Translations under genes and position numbers: made by a program
The notes under the pieces: model-generated
The model's database searches: none
Told to the model about the DNA's origin: nothing
The model's input: only the letters and a program-made list of their open reading frames with translations
NCBI RefSeq assembly: GCF_020080835.1
Contig: NC_058158.1
Coordinates: 8,680,001-8,744,000 of the forward strand
DNA: 64,000 nucleotides
Source: Cotesia glomerata
Taxonomy: Eukaryota; Arthropoda; Insecta; Hymenoptera; Braconidae
Reading direction: 5' to 3'
Shown: positions 11,847-23,044 of the stretch, one piece after another
How the letters are laid out: every line of letters starts with the position of its first letter
Numbering within the stretch: position 1 is the stretch's first letter

Positions 11847-13624
11847 TATTTTTCTTGCTCTCCTAGCCGAAAGTACGCTCTTCCTGGCAGCAATTTACTC
11901 CAGGAAGAGCAACTTTTATGGCCTGCTCTAACGCATGCGCGCGACGCATATTTTCTGGCTCGGCAGCACAGAACCTCGCTTTCTTTCGTATTTTCGTGGT
12001 GCGACCGGCATATACGGCTAATTTAAACTGGATAAGGTAAAAGCCCCAATTATTGACGGGGGTCTAAATATTGACACCCTAAATTATTTTTAAATATATT
12101 AAATTATCTGTAATAAGAATAACGATCAAATAAATTTTTATTAAATTCTAATTAATTAAAAAATTGAAAAAAATCACATTCAGTTCAAAATATTAAATAT
12201 TAATTATTAAAAAAAAATAAAGTTAGCACCAGTTCATCAAATCAGCTTACGAGCGTCTATTTTCTTAACAACTTTGATTAGAAAAGCATTTTTTTTAACT
12301 GCCGAGTTTAAATTAATTTTTTCATGTAATTATATGATCTATTTTTTTTTTAATTAACAATATATGAAATATTTATAAAATTAAATAATCGAAATTAATT
12401 GTATGCTTTACGATATTTAAATAATGGGAGTCAATAACTAGTTCATAATTTTTATGGTGAATCCCATATTGACAGCCAGTCAACAGCGCTATGACGCCTT
12501 TTTTTTTAAGTATAAATTACGTTATATACGCGATTATATTCAAGGCTTTTAACTGTCAAATAACTCGGCGTGTTTTAGTGTTAAATAAGTTTTTAAATAA
12601 ATTGTTATATTTTTCATAATAATTATTCATTCATAGAAATTATTATTAATTAACTTTAATAATATTGATTACTTTATATCAAGTTTTTGATATTTAAATA
12701 ACAATATAACCAAATGATTCGACGCATGTGCAGTAGGGGCGTCAATAATTGGGGTTACGGTACGTCAATAATTAGATCAATCAGTTTTTTAACCCGTCAA
12801 TAATTGGTGTATCCAGATCATATATTTAATTATTTAAAATTAATTAGTAAATATTACTGATTATCATTTTAAAAAAAGAAATTGATTAGTTAAAACATTA
12901 CTGAAGACATTACCACAAACAAAATTCATCGATATTTATATTTGATTGCTTAAAAAAAATGAAATCATAACTTTGTCTCTTATAGCGTCAATAATTGGGG
13001 CTTTTACCTTATATAACAGTCACAACATCGTCTGTATGTAACATGTCAGCGCATAAACTAACCAAAAAATGTCAAAAAAATAAAAATAATTTTTAACTAG
13101 ATCATTGTTAATGAACTATTTAATAATAATACTGCATAAATAATTTATATAAAAAGTTTAAAAAATAAAACATAATAGTTTTGTGAATTTTATTTGCTTT
13201 TTTTTTATATTTTGATAGTTAGTAAAGCAATGTTTATAAAATGATCCATGTACTCTACAAACTTGTAATAATTTAATTTCAATCTTTCTTAGCCGTCGAT
13301 TACTAATTAAAAACTAATTTTTAATCAACTTAAAAAAATAAATTCTGTAATTAGAATGAGTTTTAATATTTGTGACAAATTCTGTGCATGATATCACTCT
13401 TAATCAGAGCATTTGTTAGTAAAGTTTAAAATAACATTTTTTTTTCAATTTATTAACTTTTATTTTTTTTTTTTTTTTTTATACCCGCCCCGACCAGCAA
13501 AGCCTCGGCTTTGCAAAAGTCGGGAGGTGCCCCCCTCACGCCCGGCAAAACCTCGGCTTCACCTCGGTTTTGCAAAACCCCTTCCACGGGGTTGCGTACT
13601 TTCGGCTGGAGAGCAAGAAAAATA
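11847..13624. mobile_element. Large inverted-repeat element with an element nested inside
   Basis: Sequence at 11847-11880 (TTCTTGCTCTCCTAGCCGAA...) is repeated inverted at 13594-13624. The two ends are GC-rich compared with the interior, and most of the interior is occupied by the TA-flanked element at 12035-13009. Whether the outer repeats are termini of one transposon or two fragments of a dispersed repeat cannot be decided from this copy alone. No transposase frame was seen. Confidence 0.4.
12035..13009. mobile_element. TA-flanked inverted-repeat element (AGGTAAAAGCCCC ends)
   Basis: Flanked by TA at 12033-12034 and 13010-13011. The termini are AGGTAAAAGCCCCAATTATT and its inverse, AATAATTGGGGCTTTTACCT. 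The word GTCAATAATTGG recurs inside (12738-12815), also in the form ACCCGTCAATAATTGG. No coding capacity. A related terminus (AGGTAAAAGACCC) starts the repeat at 14549. Confidence 0.65.
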
Positions 13625-13625
13625 G
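13470..13625. repeat. GC-rich repeat with CCTCGGC/TTTGCAAAA words
   Basis: An abrupt GC-rich segment after a long T run contains the CCTCGGCTTTGCAAAA type word several times in direct and altered forms. Composition differs sharply from the flanks, which suggests insertion or a mobile-element end. It has no coding support. Confidence 0.4.
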
Positions 13626-13753
13626 TATACAACCCATGACCAGAATGTTGGATACCCTGACGTATGTGATATGATGGCCTCGGCTACGACTCGGCCATCA
13701 TATCCCATACGCCAGGAAATCCAACTTTCTGGCCTTGGGTTGTAATATACTAT
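13625..13753. repeat. 129-bp palindromic element
   Basis: The segment starts TAGTATACAACCCATGACCA and ends with its approximate inverse, CTTGGGTTGTAATATACTA. The arms run through GGATACC...TATGATGGC and GCCATCATATC...GGAAATCC around a GC-rich centre (CTCGGCTACGACTCGG). It folds into one long hairpin. It may be a small MITE. Confidence 0.6.
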
Positions 13754-14548
13754 TAGATTTAAAGGGATTTAAAATAAAGCTGACGAAATTAAATGAATAA
13801 ATTAATATTAAGTTAATAGTTTATTAATTAGAATTTTAATTATAAAGATTGTTAGGAAGATTTAACTTGAACGGTATTGAAAATTTGAACGGTATGTTCG
13901 GTTAAACAGCCGCGGTATGCGTAAGTGCTCGTGGTATTACGTTAACTGCTTGATGAAGACTGTGCATTTTTTTGAAGTTTCGATTTTGCGTTAAGATTGC
14001 ATACTGGAAAAGAGTCGAAGATAGGGGCGGAGTATTTACGAAAGTACAGTACCTATTGGTAATTGTCGAAGGGTCGGTGTGAATTCTGGTCTCAAGAAGG
14101 AAGAAAATATTCAAAATTAAATTAGAAAGAGAAGAGTAGTGATTAGAAAGAAAAGGTAGGTTCACGTGACCATCTTCGAAAATATTACTTTAACTGGGAA
14201 AAAACAAGGTATAATAAAGCAATCAAATAAATACGTTTCAAAACAAAAATTTCCCAGAGAGGGATTAAAAAAGGGCCTGAGCGGATTAAGTCATAAATTT
14301 AAACTGAATAGGTCTGCATCTCATTACCGTTCAAGTTTTACAATTAGTACAAATATGTTTTACAACAGTTCAAAAATTATACGGTAAAAAAGAATGTTTA
14401 GTTAAAATACTTTAAACATGAAGGTATTATAAACTAACTCAATTTACAAGTAAAATTTTTCTAAAATAAAATAAAACAAATTAAATATGAAATTCTTAGA
14501 AATTTACATTTTTAAACATACTAATAGTAAATTTTAATTAATAGTCAA
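13754..14548. other. Intergenic, no gene supported
   Basis: Short open frames exist on both strands at 13.9-14.4 kb. They lack splice support, protein features and codon bias. Nothing else was recognised. Confidence 0.4.
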
Positions 14549-14745
14549 GGTAAAAGACCCATTTACTGACACGGGCCTAGTTGTTTAACACTTGCAATTT
14601 TATTTTAGTTAAAAAATAACTCGAAAATTTAGTTAAAATATGACTTAAAAATTATATTTATTAATTTGTTAAAATTGATTTTTTGTTTAATTAAAATAAA
14701 ATTGCAAATGTCAATTACTGGGTTTTTTTGCTCTAATTAGTTTTA
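14549..14745. repeat. Palindromic repeat (TTGCAATTTTATT family), copy 1
   Basis: Begins AGGTAAAAGACCCATTTACT. It contains ACACTTGCAATTTTATT, inverted at the right as AATAAAATTGCAAATGTCA followed by TTACTGGGT. A second copy lies at 29762-29938 in an intron of Cdt2. The ends resemble the AGGTAAAAG termini of the 12.0-13.0 kb element, so these may be related deletion derivatives. Confidence 0.5.
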
Positions 14746-16213
14746 AAATAGTTCAATGTTATGAGTGAACTTGATGAGATAAATTTCCTCAACTTTTTTG
14801 ACGCAATTTGTAGCCTTGATTTTAAAATGACACATCAGAAATACGAAATTTTAATCTGAATCACTCGTGATTCAATTATTTTTTATGAATTAAAAGAATA
14901 ATCGCGGCTTAGGTGACGAATTTTATAAAATTTTAGTCCTTGACATATATTATTCATATTAAAAATGTTTTAATTGAATTTTTGACATTGTTATGAATGT
15001 TATTATGAAACAGTAGAAAAATTCTTAAGCTAAGAAATTTTTATTTATTCGAATAAATTTTAATTCAAGAATTTTTTGTCTTGATTCAAACTGAAAAAAC
15101 TCTTCAAAATAATTCTCTCGAATGAAATTATTTTTTTTTCAGTGCACAATTTATCAATTTACTAACCTTGAATAATTAAAGTACTTCAATTTGAACTTAA
15201 CTTTCTAACTGTTTAAAAAAAATAATTTATTTGTTACATTTACGACAATCATCAAAAAGTTGACAATAAATATTTCATAAATATAAAAATATTCCCTTTG
15301 ATCATTGTAAAGCCAGAAAGTCGGCTTCTTTGCCAATAAGAATGAGCTAATCTTCAAAGGGATGATTACTGTTATTTCCAAGTCTTCTGGAGCCTTGAAC
15401 GAGATGATTATGATAAAAGTCATACTTAGTATAAATAAACTTATTAAATTAGTTTCCTCGGTAACATGAGTTTCCCTTAAATTAAATTTAACTCCGCGGT
15501 TTGGACCCCAAAAAATTTTTTTATTTTATTGCCTTTCAGGATAATGTGGCACTTTATGGCTGTTTTTTTCCCTTCCTTTTTATATATCCTAAAGCTATTA
15601 AACTTTTAACCGTATCCGTAAATCCTTAATATATCCAATATTATTTTTATTTTAATTTTAAATTCAGAACTTGAATTGTAATTTTGTATTTTAAAAATTT
15701 TTATTTATAAAAATTGATCACTTTTTTTTGCAAAAATTACAATTTACAAATTAAATATTTATTTTCTTCATTATATTTAAACCGGACTATGTAATTAACT
15801 CTATTACCAAGTAATTAATTTTAAAAATAAATCGACACTGCAAAAAAATTCTTCCATCAATTTAAATTAATCATTACTCTCGACGGTAACATTTAAAACT
15901 TATATAAAAAAAAATCACTAAAATAAATAAATAATTAAAATGATTTATAAATTATTTATTTAAATGAGCGTCATAAAAACGTTGACTAATAAAATAACTA
16001 ATAACTTATTAGATAATTGAAGCAAAAGAAATGTATTCATAAATATAAATATAAATAAAATATCCTAGTCACATATGTACAAATGAAATGAAATGCAATG
16101 TCATGGACGTGATTAAAAACCCGAAGAACCTGTCACATGACTGGAGTACGGCATACATAATTATATACACAGTATACCGATAAATACACAAGCATCCGAA
16201 ATGTAATTTGTTG
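14746..16213. other. Intergenic, no gene seen
   Basis: AT-rich with frequent homopolymers. No reading frame with splice sites or recognisable protein features was seen. Confidence 0.4.
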
Positions 16214-16266
16214 TTATTCAGTCATGGGTTCCGGGCACGTTCCAGCTGACGAAGCGGTATCTGGAT
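16214..16266 (-). CDS. Candidate terminal exon (unidentified gene)
   Basis: A minus-strand acceptor TTTCCAG precedes an open segment that reaches a TAA at 16214-16216. In the phase left by the candidate exon at 23286-23363 it reads D-PDTASSAGTCPEPMTE-stop. The segment is less AT-rich than its flanks. The plus strand also offers an ATG (16223) followed by a possible GTGAGC donor, so the strand is uncertain. The product is not recognised. Confidence 0.25.
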
Positions 16267-16269
16267 CTG

Positions 16270-18323
16270 GAAATAATGTGAGCCAATTTGTGAAATCTTT
16301 AAACTGTTGACTGTTGAGTAACCACTTACAACTTACACTCTAGCCGGGGATGTATCTGCGTCCTTGGGCGTGAAAGTGTTATATTAGTCTTCCGAATATA
16401 ATGCCGAGACTTATTTACTTTCTTCGTGTCGTGGCTCAGACTACAAATCGCTGACTAGCTTCTTGATCTATAATTAAGGCTTAACTACTTTATTTTATTT
16501 ATTTACGGGACTAGAGACTCTTTCAATTTTTTGTGAGCTATCAATACATCAAAAATATTTAACAATTCGAGTAATTAATAATTGTTACATGATTTTTTAT
16601 CCTGTCAATAATTGTTGCTATTTTTTTTTATTCTTGCGTAAATATTTTTATTTATTATGAAATTTAGATTTTGTTGCAAGATTTTTCTTTAAATTAAAAA
16701 ATTAATTTATTTTTTTTACTTTCAATTCGAATTTCAGAGTAAGAAAATTTTTTGCATTAAATTAATGAGGTGAAATATTTAATTTAATTGTTGGTTAAAA
16801 ATATATGATTTTATAATTATTCAATTTTTTTATTTTTAATTTTTTATAAAGTATTTTTTTTTTAGTTACTTAAAAAAACAATAAATTATAAAATTTAGAA
16901 TTTATCACATAATTATCTCCTAGATGATTTTATCTCAGAATTTAATTGAAATATTAATATGTGCGCAAAATTTTGACTATTAAAAAATAAAAAATAAATA
17001 TAAAATTTTGGAATAATTTTGAAGAATGAAAAAAAAAAATTACGGTAATTACTAATTAACATTTTTTAATTTTTTTTTTATTCTGCTTTTTTTACGGCGC
17101 ATTTGTGGTAAAAAATATCGTGAAAGAAAAAAATAAAAATTTTAATAGCTTTTTTGCCTTCAAATTTTGGCTTTTTTTATTTTGATGTTTTTGATATATT
17201 TTTTTTTTGAAAAGTACATAAAAAAACGAGCAATTAAAAAAAAAAAGTTGAATATCACAATTTTCTAAAAAATTTATAAATTGTTTTGAAAATTTATTAA
17301 AATTGTGATAATCAACTTTTTTTTTTTTAATTGTTTATTTTTTTATGTATTTTTCAAAAAAAAATATATTAATGAAATCTAATAAAAATTTCGTTCAAAA
17401 AAATAAAAATTAAAATAGTTACCAAAATTACTAAATCCGGCTTATAATTTTTTTTTTCTATATTTTTTATAAAAAAACTTAAAACAATTTAATTCTAAAT
17501 TTATTATAAGGTCCTATTGGTTTAAATATAAGAAATTGATGGCCCATAAAAATTTTCTTGCATAAAATAAATATAAAATAAGTACGCCTGTAAAAAATGA
17601 AATTATTTATAAAAATAAAAAGCAGTTTCGCAATCTAATAAGAATTCAACAAAAACAATGAAGCGAGGTCCATAATTCAGAGAATACCCAGAACAACCAT
17701 CGAAGCTCCACCCGTAAGATAATTACAGGCAAACTATAGTTATATCCTCGGACGGATCGCACGACTTATTCAATTAAACTTGCACTGTACACCGAGTACC
17801 GAGTACCGACAAATTTTTATGTCTTCGTCCCAGTTAAAAAGTTGATCAGAATCCCGGACAATAGCCGAGGTTCAGGTCCAGGCGAGGGACCTAGAGCAGG
17901 CGCCGACTGCATTATCTTTGAGTTTTACCTTTATCGGAGATTTTTCGCATGCTTATCCGCCCTCTTGTCGTGTAATGCATTTCGCCGCCGGGAATTCCTC
18001 CAACAATGTTGCAGTACTATACAGTGTACGTGCTATGCTCATATAATAAGAACAAAGGGTCAATGGTCATCTAAAAATATTTTAGCACATTGTTCAGCTT
18101 TAGCATTGTTCGAGAACTCAATTCGTTTTTTACTTCGAGCAACAATATAAATATAAACATAAAAATAAATAAGTACTGTAACGTAACAATGAGCCCTACC
18201 GTACACACTAAATAAATAAAGCATGATCGCAGCCACATAAGGTGAAAAATTCACTCAATCCAGTATTTTGATTTTGTTATTAAGCGATTAGGTATAACAA
18301 CTCCAAAAGTAAATTGAAATTTA
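16270..18323. other. Non-coding stretch with a long AT hairpin
   Basis: A palindrome at about 17225-17345 folds back (AATTAAAAAAAAAAAGTTGA with its inverse TCAACTTTTTTTTTTTTAAT; arms of 50-60 bp). A less AT-rich patch at 17700-18130 contains an open frame without family features. It may be an old promoter or element and is not called as a gene. Confidence 0.4.
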
Positions 18324-19338
18324 CTAGCAACCTTGCAGTCATTATATGACTGCCGTAGCTTGTGAACGATAAATAAATAAAATTTTGCTTTATTAAATAA
18401 TGACTTTTGTTAAATTGCATTGTACTTTCTTATATTGAAGTTTTTAAAAATATAAGCTCATCCCGATGTTACACTCATCAAGAGCTTTCATTTGAGTACC
18501 CACATATATTTTTGATATATTTTTCATATATAATATATATAAATATATGAAAAAATGATGTAGGTACTCAAATGAAAGGTCTTGATGAGTTTAACATCGG
18601 GATGAGCTTATATTGTTTAAAATGTCAGTAGTTGACAAGATACAAAGTAATTTCATAATTATTGACATTTTTTAAGATATAAGCTCATCCCGATGTTATG
18701 CTTATCAAGAGCTTTTATTTGAGTACCCACATACATTTTGATATGTTTTTCATATATTCATATATATAAATATATAAAATATATGAAAAATTGATGTGGG
18801 TACTCAAATGAAAGGTTTCGATTAATGTAACATCGGGATGAGCTTATATCATTAAAAATGTCAGTAATTAACAAGAGACAAGGTCATTTTTTAATTATTG
18901 ATATTTTTAAAGATGTAAGCTCATCTTGATGAAACGCTCATCAAGAGCTTTCATTTAAGTACCCACATGCATTTTGATATATTTTTCATATATTCATATA
19001 TATAAATATATAAAATATATGAAAAATTGATGTGGGTACTCAAATTAAAGGTCTCGATGAGTGTAACATCGAGATGACCTTATCTCTTTAAAAATGTCAA
19101 TAGTTCTCAAGATACAAGGTCATTCCTTAATTATGTATTTAGAGATAAAGTATTTTCGAATGCAGCCTAAATAGTTATCATAATAAATTGACTATCAGTA
19201 AAAATGAAACGAAACCTTGAAAAGGCACAAATTCAACTCATGACCTTTATAATGACACTAAATTTCACTAAAAAAAACTGATTTTATCATATGACTATCC
19301 TGAAAACAAAATTTTTCTTATTCTCTTAATAATATAGA
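18324..19338 (-). mobile_element. Helitron-like element, copy C (inverted, three palindromic units)
   Basis: The minus-strand 5' terminus is TCTATATTATTAAGAGAATA at 19338 and the 3' terminus is GCTAG|T at 18324. A hairpin (CAGTCAT/ATGACTG) lies a few bases inside the 3' end. The base before TC is G rather than A. Three palindromes occupy about 18430-18630, 18660-18865 and 18895-19105. No coding capacity. Confidence 0.7.
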
Positions 19339-19744
19339 CGATTTATAAAAATATTCCTGTGAATTTAAAACTTACAACCATTGAAAGGCACTTCATACTG
19401 AGTCGGATAGTTAATAATGATTTTTCAGGTAGTTTATTACATAGATTGGCACGGCGATTGCGTAAGTCATGACTCAAATCCTTGATACCCGAGTAAATCA
19501 GTTGAAACTACAGTCTATTGATTTAAAAGAGAAAATTAATCGGTAATTACATGGGATTTTATTTTCAATCTTCGATATCGTTTTCATTGTTCTTACATAA
19601 TCGAAAAATCAATATTTTCCAATAAATCAATCAATCATTTTGTAAATTCAATTTAACTTTTATTTTTAATTAACTCAAATTACACAGTTGTAGGGAGATT
19701 ATTTATTTGTTTATTTAATTATAATGAATATAATTATTAACTGA

Positions 19745-21354
19745 TTAGAAGAGACTGAGGAAAAGAGAACGATCTAAAGGACGATTCAGTTTATCTTCTT
19801 TGATTCGCATATTGCGTCGCGCTCTTCTTTCAAGTCTTTTTATGTGCAAACGTTCCATTAATTCGTCCATACATCCGCGTCTTTTTTCACGACAGTCCAC
19901 TGGTATTCCACCCGCTGAACATTTACAGTAATGACAGTAGGTTGAAAAATCTTCTAGTGGTGTACATTCTCGATCATCTATTGATATATATTATTTATAT
20001 TATTAAGAGACTAAGAAAAATTTTATGTCCAGAATTTAGGCTAAATTCGAAAATTTGTTCTCTAGAAACATAATTAAGGAATGACCTTGTATCTTGTGAA
20101 CTATTGACATTTTTAAAGATATAAACTCACCCCGACATTTCACTCACCGAGACCTTTCATTTGAATACCCACATCAATTTTTCATATATTTATATATATC
20201 ATATATATGTATATATGATAAATATATCAAAAATGCATGTGGGTACTCAAATGAAAGCTTTTGATGAGTGTATCATCGGGATGAGCTTATATCTGTAAAA
20301 ATGTCAATAGTTAAGAAAGTACAGTGCAATTTAACAGATATCTTGTGAATTATTGACATTTTTAAAGATATAAGCTCACTCTGATGTTAGTCATCAAGAC
20401 CTTTCATTTGAGTACCCACATCAATTTTTTATATATTTATATATATTATATAATTATATTATATATATTACGTATATGTGTATATGAAAAATATATAAAA
20501 ATGCATGTGGGTGCTCAAATGAAAGCTCTTGATGAGAGTAACCCCGGAATAAGCTTATATCTTTAAAAACGTCAATATTTAAGAAAGTACAGGGCATTTT
20601 AATAAATATCTTGTGAACTATTAACATTTTTAAAGATATAAGCTAACCCTGACATTACACTCATCGAGGCCTTTCATTTGAGTACCCACATCAATATTTC
20701 ATATATTTTATATATTTATATATATTATAAATATGTATATATGAAAAATATATGAAAATGCATGTGGGTACTCAAATGAAAGCTCTTGATGAATGTAACA
20801 TCAGGATGAGCTTATATCTTTAAAAATGTCAATAGTTAAGAACGTCCGGTGCAATTGAACAAAAGTCATTATTTAATGAAGCAAAATTTTATTTTTTTTT
20901 AATTTTTAAAAATAAATTTTAATATATTAGATTTTATTATTATTTTAATTTATTGTTTAATAGCTATAAAGTCAAAGCTTCATAAATAATTAATATATTT
21001 ATTTATTTATAAATAAATAAATTTCAATAAAAATAAACTTACGAATCGGTCTCTTGAAAGTTTTAGAACATGTAACTTGTTCGCACAAACTGCCATACCC
21101 GTGGCTCTTACAAATGCACTCAGCGCAACCATCCAAGTCTAAATGTTTTTTATTCGGCTCACAAATTGAATTTTCATCTAAAATATTGACGATAATATTT
21201 AATATTAAATATAATCAACCAGTAATAAAATTTATTATACGACATATAATAAGATACTCAAAACTTACATTCAGCAGCTCGGCGTCCGCTGAATGCACTG
21301 AAACCCGATCCGTATGCTGAAAAAAAATCATTTTAACAAGTGATGATTATTATA

Positions 21355-21391
<37 letters not shown>

Positions 21392-21636
21392 TGGTACAGC
21401 GATTTAATAAAACAGAAATGCGAGAAGGAAAATGGTTGTGTGAATTTACTTAAATTGCCGAACGTTCGTTGTAATTGTAATGGCTTGGTGATTTAACGAA
21501 ATTGAGAGTCGCGAAAATGGAGATGAGGATAAGAGAGTAATTTAATAAAATAATGAAAATGTTGACAGTTAAATAGGAGTAATTTACCAGGTAGTGCGAT
21601 AATAATAAATATTACAGCATGCGAGTGTAACGACAT
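19745..21636 (-). CDS. Secreted pacifastin-like cysteine-rich protein
   Basis: Four exons on the minus strand: 21588-21636, 21269-21316, 21043-21177 and 19745-19977. Intron phases are 1, 1, 1 and the model encodes 154 residues. The first 17 residues (MSLHSHAVIFIIIALPA) look like a signal peptide. Exon 3 encodes C-x11-C-x2-C-x-C-x8-C-x4-C. Exon 4 encodes C-x9-C-x2-C-x-C-x8-C-x6-C followed by an Arg/Lys-rich tail. The spacing fits the six-cysteine pacifastin light-chain domain, a family of small serine-protease inhibitors in arthropods. The usual Asn after Cys2 is Ala or His, and the last spacing of domain 2 is longer than usual. Inhibitor activity is therefore uncertain; another secreted Cys-rich family is possible. 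The last intron carries Helitron-like copy D. Confidence 0.65.
19995..20892 (+). mobile_element. Helitron-like element, copy D (in the last intron of the pacifastin-like gene)
   Basis: Starts TTATATTATTAAGAGACTAA, a diverged 5' end. It contains three palindromes (about 20095-20315, 20345-20575, 20615-20835) and stops after AAGCAAAATTTTATTTT, so the 3' hairpin and CTAG are missing. It lies wholly within the intron 19978-21042 and is in reverse orientation to the gene. Confidence 0.6.
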
Positions 21637-22008
21637 TGTGGGCGTGAATCGAGAAGCTCTTGCCGTTAGAATGCCCTATATACTCTTGTATGTACCACTC
21701 GTCTTGTTATGTTGAGTTTGTCATTCACGAGCAGCTCGACCGTGAAATAAGCTCCATGCAGTGTCAGGAGGTGTTTTAACAGCTTGATAACCAAGTAGAA
21801 CTTGATTTACGGCTTAACTACTTCTACATTTTCCATCTATGTACGCACATAAATATGTGTATACTTTATTATTATTTTTTCTTACTTTTATCGCTGTGAC
21901 GCAAATAAATAATGGTTTTTATTTTTTAATCAGACTATTAAGGTAGATTTTTTTAGAAAACAATTGTAGCCGGCCTTTTATGGCAATTTTAAGGAATTTT
22001 GGTCATAA

Positions 22009-23044
22009 TCTATATTATTAAGAGAATAAGAAAAATTTTGTATCCAGGATAGTCATATGATAAAATCGGTTTTTTTAGTGAAATTTAGTGTCATTGTAAA
22101 GGTCTTGACTTGAATTTGTACCTTTTCAAAGTTTTATATCATTCTCATCAATAGTTAATTTATTATGATAAGTAATTAGGCTGCATTCGAAAATACGCAA
22201 TCTCTAGATACATAATTAAGAAATGACGTTGTACTTTGTGAACTATTGACATTTTTAAAGATATAAGCTCATCCCGATGTTACACTCATCGAGACCTTTC
22301 ATTTGAGTATCCACATCAATTTTTCACATATTTGATACATTATATATATGTATATATAATAAATATATCAAAAATGCATGTGGGTACTCGAATGAAAGCT
22401 CTTGATGAGTGTAACATCGGGATGAGCTTATATCTCTAAAAATGTCAATATTTAAGAAAGTACAGTGCAATTTAAGATAATTAAAAAATGAACTTGTATC
22501 TCGTGAACTATTAACATTTTTAAAGATATAAGCTCATCCCGATGTTACACTCATCAAGACCTTTCATTTGAGTACCCACATCAATTTTTTATATATTTCA
22601 TATATATTATATACATGTAAATATGAAAATATATCAAAAATGCATGTGGGTACTGAAATGAAAGCTCTTGATGAGTGTATCATCGGGATGAGCTTATATC
22701 TTCAAAAACGTCAACAGTTAAGAAAGTATGGTGCAATTTAACATAATTAAGAAATGACCTCGTATCTTATGAACTATTACACTACATTTTTAAACATATA
22801 AGTTCATTCTGATATTACACTCATCGAGACCTTTTATTTGAGTACCCACATCAATTTTTCATATATTTGATATATTTATGTATATATGAAATATATATCA
22901 AAAATGCATGTGGGTACTCAAATGAAAGCTCCTGATGAGTGTAATATCGGAATGAGCTTATATCTTTAAAAATGTCAATATCTAAAAAAATACAGTGCAA
23001 TTTAACCAAATACATTTTTTAATAAAGCAAAATTTTATTTATTT
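22009..23044 (+). mobile_element. Helitron-like element, copy E (three palindromic units)
   Basis: The 5' end A|TCTATATTATTAAGAGAAT is intact, followed by the family leader. The leader carries the words TAGTCATATGATAAAATCG and AGGCTGCATTCGAAAAT. Palindromes lie at about 22240-22450, 22505-22720 and 22765-22985. The right side ends at GCAAAATTTTATTTATTT, so the terminal hairpin is lost. Confidence 0.65.

Noticed and set aside
17842..18150. 102-codon open frame in a less AT-rich patch
   Set aside because: There is no family resemblance, no splice sites in support and no domain features; it may be an old promoter or repeat.
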